This document shows, piece after piece, positions 33,209 to 45,200 of a stretch of 64,000 nucleotides of DNA. Source of the DNA: Undaria pinnatifida. Lineage: Eukaryota; Sar; Phaeophyceae; Laminariales; Alariaceae. The translations under genes and the position numbers were made by a program. The DNA lies in the NCBI GenBank assembly GCA_012845835.1, contig JABAKD010000028.1:7443632-7507631 (forward strand), in the 5' to 3' direction. The stretch's first letter is position 1; the number at the start of each line of letters is the position of its first letter. The notes beneath the pieces are model-generated. The model worked only from the letters and a program-made list of their open reading frames with translations. It searched no databases and was not told the DNA's origin.

Positions 33209-33303
33209 TAGGCTCTCACCGCCTTAACAACTGGAAACCGCGCTTTGGGGCAATATTACTTGGAATTAGTATAGGGAGGGGTTTCAGGGCTCTAATGGGG
33301 TTA
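33209..33303 (-). repeat. Short palindromic element, diverged copy 4
   Basis: 'ggaaaccgcgctttggggcaa', 'ggaattagtatagggaggggtt' and 'gctctaatggggtt' match the reverse of the 30233 unit. Confidence 0.55.
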
Positions 33304-33349
33304 CAAGCCCTCCAAAAAAAACTGGTTTGCCTTTTGAGGGTAAACTGAA

Positions 33350-33512
33350 AGTGCTACCGGATGCATGAAATATCCCATGGCCCTCCTCTAGTATCATTTG
33401 AACGAAAATCGTGCAGAAACAGAGCGAAATTCCGACAATTTTGGGCTAAGAAGTCTCCGTCATTCAGAAACCGTTTTCGCCAAAAAGCGGTATACCTTAA
33501 TATCTATGGTAG
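33350..33512. mobile_element. MITE family 'GACGCGTGCTACGATAGAGG', truncated copy
   Basis: Only the right half is present: 'gctaccggatgcatgaaatatcccatggcc', 'ccgacaattttgggctaagaagtctccgtcattcag' (shown in parts), then 'ggtataccttaatatctatggtagcaacgcgtc'. It matches the internal and right-end sequence of 60738-61009. Confidence 0.6.
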
Positions 33513-33764
33513 CAACGCGTCAAAAATGGGGGGGGAACACTCTCCACAGGGTATAGAAGTAACCCCAAAAGCGTCACGAGTACACGTACTTGGTGGCATA
33601 CAGCTGAAGCAAGTCGTACACCCGCCGAAAAATTCAAGTGAAATCGGAAGTTTTCAGCGTACGTACGTGCGTACGGAAGTAACATGCCCATACTGGTACA
33701 TACGTTCGTTTCAAGACGGGCAGCTGAAACCGACTACAACACCGGGTTAAGGTATTAGTGGGGT

Positions 33765-33850
33765 ATGAAAATACGTGGAAGTGTGGTGAGCTAAAGCTTT
33801 ATTTTTCCCCATCCGCCGGAGGATAAAAAAATTAAAAAAAAAAAAAAAAA
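33765..33850 (-). repeat. Poly-T plus 'CGGCGGATGGGG' dispersed repeat, copy 4 (reversed)
   Basis: 'gtatgaaaatacgtggaagtgtggtgagc', 'ttccccatccgccggagg', then an A-rich run that touches the first SINE unit. Confidence 0.7.
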
Positions 33851-34818
33851 TTAGTGGGGTATTAGTCCGTTTGACCACTTGCAAAAGGTTAAGCGATGGG
33901 TTACCCAAACTAAGCCTTATAACACTCTCCGCCCCTGACACGGCGGGATAGTAGGTCGACCGGATATACGGGCGGACCTGTCAATTATCCAAGCCGTTTT
34001 ATTTCCTGGGTATACCGAGGAGAGTATTTTTCAAGTTCGACATGGGGAAAGTCTGAAAAAGTTTATTATGGTGGATGTGGGATTTGAACCCACGACCCAA
34101 AAAAACCATGGTCGTGTCGACGACGCCATTCGTTCAAGTATTAGTGGGGTATTAGTCCGTTTGACCACTTGCAAAAGGTTAACCGATGGCTTACCCAAAC
34201 TAAGCCTTATAACACTATCCGCCGCTGAAACGGCGGGATAGTAGGTCGGCCGGATATACGGGCGGACCTGTCAATTATCCAAGCCGTTTCATTTCCTGGG
34301 TATACCGGGGAGAGTATTTTTCAAGTTCGACATGGGGAAAGTCTGCAAAAGTTTATTATGGTGGATGTGGGATTTGAACCCACGACCCAAAAAAAACATG
34401 GTCGTGTCGACGACGCCATTTGTTCAAGTATTAGTGGGGTATTAGTCCGTTTGACCACTTGCAAAAGATTAACCAATAGCATACCCAAACTAAGCCTTAG
34501 AACACTCTCCCCGCCTGAAACGGCGGGATAGTAGGTCGACCGGATATACGGGCGGACCTGTCAAATATCCAAGCCGTTTCATTTCCTGGGTATACCGGGG
34601 GAAAGTATTTTTCAAGTTCGACATGGGGAAAGTCTGAAAAAGTTTAATATGTATGGTGGATGTGGGATTTGAACCCACGACCCAAAAAACCCATGGTCGT
34701 GTCGACGACGCCATTTGTTCAAGTATTAGTGGGGTATTAGTCCGTTTGACCACTTGCAAAAGGTTAACCAATACGAAGTAGCATACCCAAACTAAGCCTT
34801 AGAACACTCCCCCCTGAG
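33851..34818 (-). repeat. Tandem array of three tRNA-derived SINE units, minus strand
   Basis: The phrase 'ttagtggggtattagtccg' recurs at 33852, 34141, 34431 and 34726, giving periods of 289, 290 and 295 bases. Read on the minus strand each unit has an A-box-like 'TTGCAAGTGGTCAAACGG', about 80 bases before a perfect B-box GGTTCAAATCC within a GTGGG...CCCAC T-arm, then ATCCACCA. A ~190-base body follows ('ctttttcagactttccccatgtcgaacttg', 'cggtatacccaggaaatgaaacggcttgg'). This is the layout of a tRNA-derived SINE. No complete cloverleaf with a 5' acceptor strand could be drawn, so these are not tRNA genes. Confidence 0.75.
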
Positions 34819-35190
34819 CAGAGTTATAAGGTTTAGTTTGGGTAAGCTATTGGTTAACATTTTGCACATGGTCAAACGGACTAATACCCCACTAATATCT
34901 TAACAAAAGGCGTCGACGGCAGGGCCATGGGTTTTTTGGGTCGTGGGTTCAAATCCCACATCTACCATGATGAACTTTTTCAGACTTTGCCCATGTCGAT
35001 CTTGGAAAATACTCTCCCCGGTATACCCAGGAAATGAAACGGCTTGGATTATTGACAGATCCGCTCGTATATCCGGCCGACCTGGTATCCCGCCGTTTCA
35101 GGGGCGGAGGTGTTATTGTAAGACTTAGATTGGGTAAGCTATTGGTTAACCTTTAGCAAGTGGTCAAACGGACTAATGCCCTTCTAATTA
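34819..35190 (+). repeat. tRNA-derived SINE unit, plus strand, head-to-head with the array
   Basis: Same element in the opposite orientation: 'gtttgggtaagctattggttaac', A-box-like 'gcacatggtcaaacggact', B-box in 'gtgggttcaaatcccac' at 34943-34959, the body with 'cggtatacccaggaaatgaaacggcttgg', and the start of a second unit to ~35190. Confidence 0.75.
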
Positions 35191-36029
35191 TTTAACAACC
35201 GCGCATGCCACCCAGGAAAGCCAAAACAACGTACAAATCCGAGGAGAAAAAAACAACTACTGATAACAAGGAAGAAAACAAACACGAGAGGAATAGAAAA
35301 CAAAGCGAGGGAGAGATATGTGCACGAAATACGTGACGTAGACTAGCCAGCAGGGGGGGGTGTAGCGAGATAAGGCAAACTACACAAAACGCTACGATAA
35401 ACAATGAAAGCACATGTCCGATCCAAGCAAACAAAGTGAAAGAAGACAACCACGTTTAGACTATAATACTACACAACACGTAGTATCATATATATACAGA
35501 TGATGCATGCGTGAGCTCGACCGCAGGAGAGGGGTGGCAAAGAAATGTCAACCGAACAACCACACACAGCCAATACTATCAATGCGCATGCGTACAAAAA
35601 GCCCGAGTCAATTCTGGAAAAGGAAGAAAAGAAAAGAAGAGTAGAAAAGAAAGGACAACACAGGAAACGAAAGGAAAAACATCTTATTAGTATTATAGCA
35701 GATAATACATATAGAAACTGGCTGAAAACGGCATTGAGCACATCGAGGGCATCAAGTAAGTGCGTGTAAAGGGCACTGAGGGGAGAACATAGCAAGGCGA
35801 AGAAGTCCGGGCGGTCTTACGCTATAGCTACTTACAGCGATCAGAAGGTACGCATACGTCAGGACGATGATGGCCAGACCCAGAGTACAGTCTCTGCGGA
35901 AGGACGCCCCCCCTCCCCCCCTCCCCGCTCCCCTCCTCCCTCCCCGCCTCCCACCCACCCCCCCTACCCCCACCCCCTCCCACACCCCCCCTTCTATACC
36001 CCCCCCCCACCCCCCCCGCCGCCGCCGCG
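35191..36029. other. Intergenic, no gene recognised; C-rich tract
   Basis: 35191-35860 is A-rich without recognisable coding. 35905-36028 is a C-rich simple tract leading into the LINE fragment (probably its G-rich 3' tail on the minus strand). Confidence 0.4.
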
Positions 36030-36610
36030 TGTAGATGTCAACGAACTGTAGGTGGCGCTGCCGCGGCCTTCGCGTGTCGCTCTGCAGTTCTGCAGCTCTC
36101 CGAATCATGCCACTTCCGCATGATGAGTGCCTCGGCCCCCTCTTCGACCCGTCGAAACCATCTGCCAGCCTTCTGTGCAGCCTTTCGCCACCCTTCGTGC
36201 TTCGTGACAAAATTCGGCCAGTTCTACCTCGAGGATCACCACCCAATCCTTCTCTTGCCCGCCCTGACTGAGTGGCTAGCTCTTACTCCCAACCAGCTCC
36301 CCAAACATCGCCCTCCGCGGCAGACGGTCCTCCCCCATACGCGCCACGAATCCCGCGAACGATATTCTCCGTTTCCGCACTGTCGCCCCAATGCTCTGGG
36401 AGTCTACCTTGGCAAGCGCTTTGGCGTACGAGAGGGTGCGGTCCTCGCGCTTCGTCCGTTATCGCCGGCCGCGAGGCATGGACGGAGCATGGAGTGGTGA
36501 ACCTGCCGTAGCCTGTCAGCACAGTCGCGCTTGTTCGGGCTCCACGTCGAGCACCCGTAAAGTAGCGTTTCGATCACCTCAGCTTTCATCAGACGCACCT
36601 TCATTCGGCC
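36030..36610 (-). pseudogene. LINE reverse-transcriptase C-terminal fragment, frameshifted
   Basis: Read on the minus strand from about 36610: 'KVRLMKAEVIETLLYGCSTW', then a break, with the continuation in other frames (GRLPEHWGDSAETEN, then GGERLHRRLADGFDGSKRG out of frame). These correspond to the region just before and overlapping the 782-1483 remnant ('LLYGC.TW', 'KAGKWFRRVEEGAE' in intact relatives). At least two frameshifts exist, so it is dead. As in the other copy, only the C-terminal end survives, a 5' truncation. Confidence 0.75.
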
Positions 36611-37690
36611 GTCTTAGGGTTGGGGATAGAGTTAAGGCTAGGGTTGATGGGTGAACCCAGGTAAACCAACAAGGGTTACTCAGAAGTGCTGAACTTTTTT
36701 CTTAAATAAAAGGTTATTGTTATTGCGTTTGCCCTCCGACAACACAGCGTAGATTATGCCGTTCCGATGTATACATCGACTATTCTTCCGTAAAGCAACA
36801 GTGTTGTAGTAGTAGTATTTCTCCTATGATCCTCTGCCAACCCGTTCCCCCTGTTTCCTCTCCCCATTCATATATATTTCCATTTCTTTAGATATTACTA
36901 CTACCTCGATATACCGGTATAGTCCATTACATCCTTACCATTTCTTGAAAATTCGTACGTGGGCAGGCCATGCCTCGTACTCGTACCTGGTGTATGGTAG
37001 CATACGGCTAACCCGCCGAAACAATCAATCAATCAATCAATTGCGTGTGCGATTTCCATCCTCTGTTGGGTTGGAAAAAATGTAAAAATAACAACTTTTA
37101 GTGGAACCGACGAATGTCAACGTCCAAAACCAGCCAACCCAACCCCCCACGAAAAAAGCGTTAAAAAAAAAAATGGTGGTAAGAACGCGTAGCTTTCAAC
37201 CCCTTTTTTCGCTGTTTTTTGGGGGTTGGGTTGGGCTCGCCATTGATTGTGACTTTCGGCGGTTTCAATTCTACTATTTTATAGATTATGGAAAAGCGTC
37301 AGATGTGAGTATGACCGATTGAATGGTTGCAACTCAACTTTGCAAGAGCTGCGTGGTAGATGTGTGTTTCATTATTTTGATAAAACTTAAAAAAAACGTC
37401 AGATGTGAGTACAACCGATTGAATGGTTGAAACTCAACGTTGCCAGCTGCGTGGTACATCTATATGTTTCACAAAAAATACAGTAGTTGCACAAAATTTA
37501 CGGAAGGTCGTTCGCGCGTGATACATGTTTGATCCTGATGAAAGAGGCGATAGGTCGGTGACCCCCCTGCAGCCTGGATGTTGTCAGCGTCAACAGGACG
37601 ATTTCCATAATAATCATTTTGTGCACTGACACCATAAAACCCGCATGGAGGGTAGATATTATAGTAAGCATTATATTATAAAAATAAAAA
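36611..37690. other. Intergenic with dispersed repeats
   Basis: 36712-36890 belongs to a family with 'tgccctccgacaa-a-agcgtag', 'tgccgttccgatgta-a' and 'ttccccattc', also at 60415-60600, 61490-61670 and 61735-61900. 37285-37470 has two loose copies of 'cgtcagatgtgagta-gaccgattgaatggttg-aactcaac'. A (CAAT)n tract is at 37020-37041. Confidence 0.55.
37682..37690. other. Unoccupied counterpart of the foldback-element target
   Basis: 'ttataaaaataaaaatacactccag' here shows the AAATAAAAA 9-mer once, in the flanking context that is split by the 4257-5895 element. Confidence 0.75.
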
Positions 37691-38210
37691 TACACTCCAG
37701 CTGTGAGATCGAAGATTTTGTCGAAACTCATCCTTGCAAGCTGTGTGTGATACTCCGATCGCGCGTATTACGGGTTGTGTGTCCTCGTTAAGGATATAGG
37801 TCGGCGACTCCCCTTGCAACTACAGTGTAGCTATCAGGGTCAACAGGGTGATGTTAGTCAGTCTGTGCGCAGCAACTAGAAAACCCGTTTTTGAGGGGGA
37901 CAAAATCTGACAGCTGTGGAAGGAAATGCATCAGTTTATCTGTAAGTCGAATAACCGGTGAGGGGAGGGCGGAGTTTTTAAGGACGTGGGGGCCTAGGTT
38001 TGATCAAGAGGGAACGGGGGGGGGTGGGGGGAGGGGGGCGAGACTGGCGGGGCAGCTCAATCTGTGCGTGAAAACTATAAATCCTATCCTGTAAGTCGTA
38101 CAACCAGTGAGGAGAGGGCGGAGCGTTCGAGGGGCTGGGGGAGGGGGTGGGGGGGGGAGGGGGGGGAGGGGGGGGGGGGGGCGCAAGGGTTTAATTAAAA
38201 AATATCAGGT
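37691..38210 (+). repeat. Dispersed 'CTCCAGCTGTGAGATCGAA' repeat, long copy with G-rich tail
   Basis: The clearest copy of the family. In order: 'tacactccagctgtgagatcgaagattttgtcgaaactcat', 'gtgatactccgatcgcgcg', 'tgtgtcctcgttaaggatataggtcggcgactcccctt', 'tcagggtcaacagggtgatgtta', 'cagtctgtgcgcagcaac' and 'acccgtttttgaggggg' (quoted in fragments). A G-rich tail with 'ggcggagtttttaaggacgtgggggcctagg' follows. 46731-47130 is colinear with it. No coding capacity was found. It may be the end of a larger element. Confidence 0.75.
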
Positions 38211-39010
38211 CGCATAGATGTAGGGGTTTGCTATACGCGTGGTGCTAGGTCTGGGCGGTGGTGCGGGTGGTGGGGAAGGAGAGGGCGTTGGGGGGGGGGG
38301 AGGAGGGGTGAATTGCAGCAGCGGCATGGATGGCTCTAGAAAGATAATGAGGTGATATCAAGTGCGTGGAAGTGTTTATTACTCTGGCAGATTTTGATGT
38401 TAGGTGGGGCGTTTGAGCAAGAGGGAGAGGGGGAAAAAAAAAGGGGGGGGGGGGGGGGAGGGGTTCGCGGGGGGGGGAGGGGGAGGGTGTCAAGAGGTTT
38501 AGGTCACGTAAAATATAAAAATACACTCCAGCTGTGAGATCGAAGATTCGGTCGAAACTCATCTTTGCAAGCTTGTGTGTGATACTCCGATCGCGAGTAT
38601 TACGCATATATGTAGGGGCTTGCTATACGCGTGGTGCTGGGTCTAGGCGATCGTGCGGGTGGTGGGGAAGGAGGGGGCGTTGGGGGGGGGGGGGGGGGGG
38701 GGGGATGAATGAAAGCTACGTCATGGATGGCTAGAAAGATAATGACGTGAAATCAACTCCTATTGCGTAGAAGTGTTTATTACTCTGGCCGATTTCGATT
38801 GTAGGTGGGGCGTTTGAACAAAAGGGCGGGGAAAAAGAAGAAGAAAAAAAACGGGGGGCGCGTTGGGGGGGGGGGATGAATTGGAGCTACGGCATGGATG
38901 GCTAGAAAGATAATGAGGTGATATCAGCCGGCTGGTAGTCTTTACTACTCTGGCAGATTTTGATTTTAGGTGGGGCGTTTGAACAAGAGGAATCGGGGGG
39001 AGGGGGGGCA
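38211..39010 (+). repeat. G-rich repeat block, three tandem-like modules
   Basis: Modules near 38215-38520, 38610-38830 and 38860-39010 each contain 'gcatggatggctagaaagataatgaggtgatatca', 'tttattactctggcagattttgat' and 'taggtggggcgtttgaacaagagg' (quoted in fragments), separated by G runs of 8-20. A short copy of the dispersed repeat lies at 38523-38605. Confidence 0.7.
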
Positions 39011-39880
39011 CTTAAATATGTGCGCGGAAACTATAAATCCTTGATGAGGACAAATCTGATGGTTGTATCAAGAAGACGTCCCTTTATATCATCTGCCTGG
39101 TATTGTTTGTTATTCTAAAATATTTGATGTTAGATGTGGTATGCAACACAATCTTCAGGTGTGGTTAACAACGTGTTAAAGCTTCATAATTTGTCGTTGT
39201 ACATGGATTGCAAGATAAAATATTTCAATCGATAGATACAACCATGTAGTTACCATTATTTTCTGACATCGCTAATTATATGAAAGATGTACATCTTGCA
39301 AAATACAACAGGCGAGATGATGTGGTCATGCAATGTCACCACCATTGAGCAAGAGAGGGAGAAGTGCCAATCGTCAGTGTTTTGAAAGGAACGCTTGGTG
39401 TACCCGCGCTCAATTACGTTACTTCGTTAGTCATACTTCGTTTGGCATAGGTCGGGAGGCGATCATGCAGACGGTATGTATGAAATACCCTACGTAATAG
39501 GTCGGTAAAGTGTGGCCTACCGCAATTTTAACGTATCTGCCTGTGCTTCCTTTTCACATTATTATTGGCTCAAATGTACGATTTTACGCTCATAATTTTC
39601 ACCGTGCCGGATGTGGGACTCTGAGGTCGCCAATTCTAAGACAGAGATATATCTTACAAAACACATTATATTATCATGTGACATGGTCGATATAGATACA
39701 GAGGGCGGTTATTTCATAGAAAAAATGATTTTTTTCATGATCTGGTGTTCGTGAATTATTTTATAAAAATATTTCAAGGACGTCAGCCGTGAGTTCGACG
39801 AATCATTATATGTTTTCCAGACCCAACTTCTACTCAGCCGTTCGTTGGTACACATCGCTGGTACATCGCACACCACTGTT
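39011..39880. other. AT-rich intergenic sequence
   Basis: No gene recognised. 39778-39815 ('ggacgtcagccgtgagttcgacgaa') is a faint copy of the dispersed repeat. Confidence 0.45.
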
Positions 39881-40257
39881 AAGGTATTAGTGGGGTATTA
39901 GTCCGTTTGACCACTTGCCAAAGGCTAACCAATAGCATACCCAAACTAAGCCTTATAACACTCTCCCCCCCTGAAACGGCGGGATAGCAGATCGGCCGAA
40001 TATACGGGCGCACCTACCTGTCAATTATCCAAGCCGTTTCATTTCCTGGGCATACCGGGGAGAGTATTTTTCAAGTTCGACATGGGGAAAGTCTGAAAAA
40101 GTTTATTATGGTGGTTGTGGGGCTTGAACCCACGACCCGAAAAACCCATGGTCCTGCCGACGACGCCATTTGTTAAGGTATTCGTGGGGTATTAGTCTGT
40201 TTGACCACTTGCCAAAGAAGGCTAACCAATAGCTTACCCAAACTAAGCCTTTAAGCC
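39881..40257 (-). repeat. tRNA-derived SINE unit, minus strand
   Basis: Begins 'taaggtattagtggggtattagtccg'. B-box complement 'gggcttgaaccc' at about 40121-40132 (one change from the array units). A second partial unit starts at ~40175. Confidence 0.7.
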
Positions 40258-40562
40258 TTTAAGCCTTATAGTTTGGGTAAGCTATTGGTTAACCTTTGGC
40301 AAGTGGTCAAACGGACTAATACCCCACTAATACCTTAACAAATGGCGTCGTCGGCAGGACCATGGGTTTTTGGGGTCGTGGGTTCAAGCCCCACATCAAC
40401 CATAATAATACCATATTTACACGTCTGCCCGTATATCCGGCCGACCTGCTATCCCGCCGTTTCAGGGGGGGAGAGTGTTATAAGGCTTAGTTTGGGTAAG
40501 CTATTGGTTAGCCTTGTGCAAGTGGTCAAACGAACTAATGCCCTACTATTAATAATACCTTA
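40258..40562 (+). repeat. tRNA-derived SINE unit, plus strand, head-to-head with previous
   Basis: 'gtttgggtaagctattggttaacctttggcaagtggtcaaacgg' (A-box side), then 'gtgggttcaagccccacatcaacc' and a body shortened by a deletion between 'taataata' and 'cgtctgcccgtatatccggcc'. Quoted in fragments. Confidence 0.7.
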
Positions 40563-41536
40563 ACAACACCCTTACTTAAAACAGAGACGCCAGGAGACGG
40601 CACCTTGACTCCTTGACCGACGGCAATTTTCCGATAATTAACCCTTGACTGACGGGAAAATACTAGGTTTTAGTGTGGAACGATCGATTTGACACCCTTG
40701 ACCGCTGGACATCTTCCCGTGACTGACCGTCTCCAGACATCTTTGCCATATGAACCGGTGTTGGCGCACACAGCGGCGTTATTCCAGTAGAAGAAGTTCC
40801 CTCCTCTTTCTTGTTCTTTATAGTGCCGAGTATTTGCATCGGACGGTGGGCACACAACCCTCGAAGTGTGAGGCAGGGCACAGCTAAGCAGGTGGCTTGC
40901 TAAGCAGCACATCTTCTTAGCTAACATGCTGGGCATCCAAGCCATGCCGCGGCAGACACATTCAGCGTCTCCACTCGGTCAGTTTCCTGTGAGGCACGCG
41001 GCGCTACCACTATGGACGTAAATTTAAGGAACGTTTTATCAGTAATACAAAATGTAAACGATAATTATATTTTTGTCCAGAGTGATACCGGTAAAGAAAA
41101 GCGGCATAAAATGTGGCGGTTCGCCTGAAACGCCCAGAATTCTATTGGAGGAGCGACAAGCAACACAAGAAGCCTCCGCGTACGACCGTACTGGTACGGT
41201 GTTTCTGTGTTGATTGCTGTCTTCTCGCACATGAGCATTAGCATCACCACTGCTGCGAGCACATTGTAGCTCCTTCGCACGCTACGTAGGCAAGCTTCGC
41301 ACGCGCCGAGGCCTGCCCGCCCGCGACGGCGCTCTCGGCTCGTTCCAAAAGTATTGTCTTACGGCAGCGGCAGCAGTCAGCAACAACAGTACGTACGGCA
41401 AGACGCTTTCTCCTGTTAGCGCCGACGTTGTTCGTTGGCCACCGCTGTTATTATTGTCGCTGATGGTTCAACATTGCCACTGATGTTTTCAACGACGACC
41501 CCAGTACCGCCGTTGCGTTGCTGATTACCCTCTGAT
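40563..41536 (+). promoter_or_regulatory. 5' flank of the EML-like gene, no gene recognised
   Basis: Nothing coding is recognised on either strand. 40595-40735 carries three loose copies of 'ccttgactgac'. The 250 bases before the ATG at 41537 are GC-rich with 'gttgcgttgctgattaccctctgat' just upstream. No TATA or initiator motif can be assigned, so this is a positional call. Confidence 0.3.
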
Positions 41537-42259
41537 ATGGTTGAGTACTACGAGGCGCGGGCACTCTTCGACTACAACCCATCAACCCCGGACGAGCTCC
41601 GGCTGCGCGCGGGGGAGCCGGTCGAGGTGCGCATCGACCGAGGGGGCGGCTATGACGGAGAGGAAGGGTGGCTCTCGGGGTCGGACCTGCTAGGCAACCA
41701 TGGAACCTTTCCAGCGAGCTATGTCATCGACCGTCGTATTATAGAGTCCAGCGACAAGAATGAGTATGATCCTCGTACGAGTGATGATGCCGTTGCCTCG
41801 AGCAACCGGGGACCTGCCGTTGGCCATCAACAGAGAGGCATAGTGCCTAAAGGGAGTGGTCAACGCGGACATCAGTATGAGCGCAGCGGAGAATATGCTT
41901 CACAGCCACCTACGGAAAGAGCTCACGGCTCGTACAACGTCGCATCACCTACCAAAAGAAGGGCTGGTGCTACATCGCCACATTCTGGCAGGCCTGGAGG
42001 CAGTACCGCGACCGCCACACTACAGCGGGACTCGTCTTCTCGCGAAAATGGTTCTGACCGCCTCCAAGAGGGGTGGTTTTCGGGGACCCACGAGGCGACG
42101 GGAGAGGAGTTCTATTATACCGCGGACGGACGGACATCGTGGGTCAGGCCAACCGCGGTACTCACTCGGCCGCTGGCGGCTGAAAGTAAGCTTGCTGGCG
42201 TCCGGGCGACGGGCGAAGGTTCTAGCTTCGGTGGTGGTGCTCCCGGTAACTCGAAATAT
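41537..42259 (+). CDS. EML-like gene exon 1: SH3 and WW domains
   Basis: The ATG at 41537 puts the SH3 domain almost at the N-terminus. The next in-frame Met is far inside, so this start is preferred. Between SH3 and WW lies a ~110-residue polar, probably disordered linker with Arg/Ser/Gly and few hydrophobics. The exon ends 'tcgaaatat|gtgagt' in phase 0. SH3 and WW domains both bind proline-rich ligands. Confidence 0.85.
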
Positions 42260-45200
42260 GTGAGTGATATACGCGTATACAACGTTTCTGCCATAAGCAC
42301 GGCAATGGTGCTAATGGCTGTACCGAGAACTTAATTGTGCGTGATGCATGGTACATACCATTTTCCTTCTTTTTGCCCCTTTTGCTTTTGCCCTTTCTGT
42401 TTTCTTTTGGGTACCCTTGGGGGGTTTTGGAGGCGATGATGTCGGTATGGGCACCGCTGTTGTCGTAGATACAGCACTGAGTAGAGGACAGACCAGGCAG
42501 CAATGCTCCCAACCCTCTAGCAGTTGCATTCGGAACCCACAGTTTGAGGGCTGCTCCGACGCCGGCTGGATGGTGTCACCTGCTTTGTTGCTGTGTTTTT
42601 GCTTGCTGCTGTATTTTTAAGGTTCTTTTTAGTATTGAGTATGGGGGCGATGGTGGCGGTATGGGCACAACTGTCGTCGCAAGCAGTAAGCAGGTGATCG
42701 ACTATGCGGCAATGCTTCTGCTTGTACAGCAGTAGGTGCATTCGGAGCCCAGCATGGTTGCTGCCCTCGACGTTGGTTCGGTGGTGTCCTCTGCTTTGTT
42801 GGTAATAATGATTTCTGGCTGGCTGTTTTGCTTCTTTGTTGTCATTTTTTTGTCGTGCCGTCTTGTTTCACTCACTTTTTGTTCTTTCATACCGGGTACC
42901 TCTTCCCTCCCCCCTCTGTGTTCCTGTTTCCCTCTTGCCTTGAATTTCTTGTCCTGAATGTTTTTCCTTCTTTTCCTCTTTTTCTTTTATATTGTCCTTG
43001 CAAATCGCTTGGGGTGTGCTGGCTTACGCATGTTTCGTCGTCGTGCTCATTGCGGTTGGCATTGCGTGGCCAAATCACCCTGCTGTACATGGTATTCTAT
43101 ATTTCATGTTTTCATTGTGTACTCCTTCTGTCTTGCAGTCTGTGACCGCAGATATCTCCTCTCTAGGAGGTATGGGTAAGGAGAGTGGTTGTGCTGGATG
43201 CAGATGGGTGGAAACATCAAATTAATGTGAAGGATATACAGGACGGTGTATTATTTGTACGAGATTATGATGTGTATAGTTATGTACTTAGACATGAGGA
43301 ACGTTTAGTGTTGATATTCATATTTCAACGGCCCCTATGAATACGGCCAGAGTGGCAGCCTCGGTGGCGCATGACACTTGGAATGACCACCCTTGGGTAC
43401 ACCAGTATGCTTGATCCACTTTGTCGCTATTAATAGGGCTGCTGCAGTTCTGTGCAATGCCCCTCGAGCGGCCAGACACGAACCGACCACGTGGGACGAG
43501 AGTGTAAAACTGTGGATTGGGTCTGTAGCCCACTTTTACAACCTTGCGAAGACGATCAAACTCCAATTCTCAAACGTGAAATGTCCCTGAAATACCGAGC
43601 AATGATTTCATGCTCATTCATACTCGTAGCAACATGCGTAATGTCTGATATCGTTAGCCTGGAGATGACACGTACACGTAGGATAGCCGCGTGTGCTACT
43701 TTTTTTACGATAGACCACCAGGTAAATGTGTAGCTCTGATAGGCCAACGGGACTGTCCATCAAGGGTCCACGTACATTTTTTTTATGAGTACCTATAATG
43801 CTACTTACGATACCAGTGCCGTAAATAAGCTGTTTTACGACACCGCGCTTTGCTTGCGCCACACGCCCCGAATCATCCCGCACTGCGACGGCTGTTTTAA
43901 CACGGTATAGAACTATCGTGGAAACTATCGTACTCCCAAAACGGCCCAGCACTCGACGAGATATCTGGTATCCCCAAGCTCCCGCAGAATCGTGAAGTCG
44001 GTGTAGAAAAAAACTACTTCTGGTTTCACAATTCTGCGGAGCACACGGATGCCAGATATCTCGTCGAGTGCTGGGCCGTTTGGGGCATACTATAGCTTCA
44101 ACGATAGCTCTATACCATGCCAAAACAGCCGTATCAGTTCCGTGATGATCCCGGGCGTGTGACCCAAGCACAGCGCGGTGTAGTAAATACGATTTTACCG
44201 CACCCGGTGTCGTAAATAGGTGTCGTAAATGGCATTACTCATATTTTATTAGGCCGGCTGTTGGGCGCGGGGTATACGTAGAAGTTCTCATGTTGCAGGA
44301 GCCCGAGAGAAACATAGGCAACGCCCTTTGCCTATGCACGACTCTGCATACCGAGTCCAACGCTAGTGAATCGCTCGCAGTGCTCATCGCGGCGCGACCA
44401 CATGTACCCGCCGACGAGCAGAGCCAAGAGGCGAGCGAGTACGCCGCCACCCGCATTCAGGCTATCAGCCGCGGGAAAAACGCAAGGAAAAAAACGGCCA
44501 AGGCACGGCGGCGACAGAAAACCACCTTCAGTCCAGAAAAAAAGCCAAACGAAGACGATCACCGGCATAGAGACGGCTTCCCTCTCAGCGATGAGTCGGA
44601 ACACCGGGGTCTGGTGGGGGAAGAGCGAAGGGTCGAGCCGACGACGCGGGAAGCATCACCGATGGCAACGGCTGTGTCACAAGGGGTGGTAATAGACAGG
44701 CGGGCGGCGAAGATGATTGCCTCCCTCGTCGACGAGCGGGTGATGGTGAGAGATGAGGAGCGATGCCTATTGTTTTGCTTGGAGGGAAGCGGGGGATCAC
44801 CAGAGTCGGTGTCGGTGGCGGATAGGTTTCTTGGAGGACGCGTGTCGTGGTAGATGGAGTTCAATCCCTTTTGAGCTGCACCCACGCTTTTTGGGGCTCA
44901 CCTGCTTGGGACAAGAGTGGCATAAGGTTTGAGAATCTAGAAGGGTCATAGCGGTTCGTTTTTTTAGGTTCAGAAATCGTTCATATTCCGTCCGCGGTAG
45001 GCGGAACCAGGAGATTTTCGTTTACTTGTTTACAAGCATTGACTTCGTGAGCTTTCACCGACAGCTATCCGGAGCGCCTGGCACTCGACAGAGAGATGAA
45101 CATAGATCCCCCTTAGTTTTTGACCGTCCTCTTCGGCTTGTCCGCGGTTCGGGCTGCAAGGTAGCGACAATCAGCGACCCGCGCGAAGAGCCTGGTATCA

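Noticed and set aside
34078-34100. tRNA gene candidates (perfect T-arm and ATCCACCA 3' end)
   Set aside because: No matching 5' acceptor strand or normal-length cloverleaf. The unit continues into a 190-base body and is repeated, fitting a SINE.
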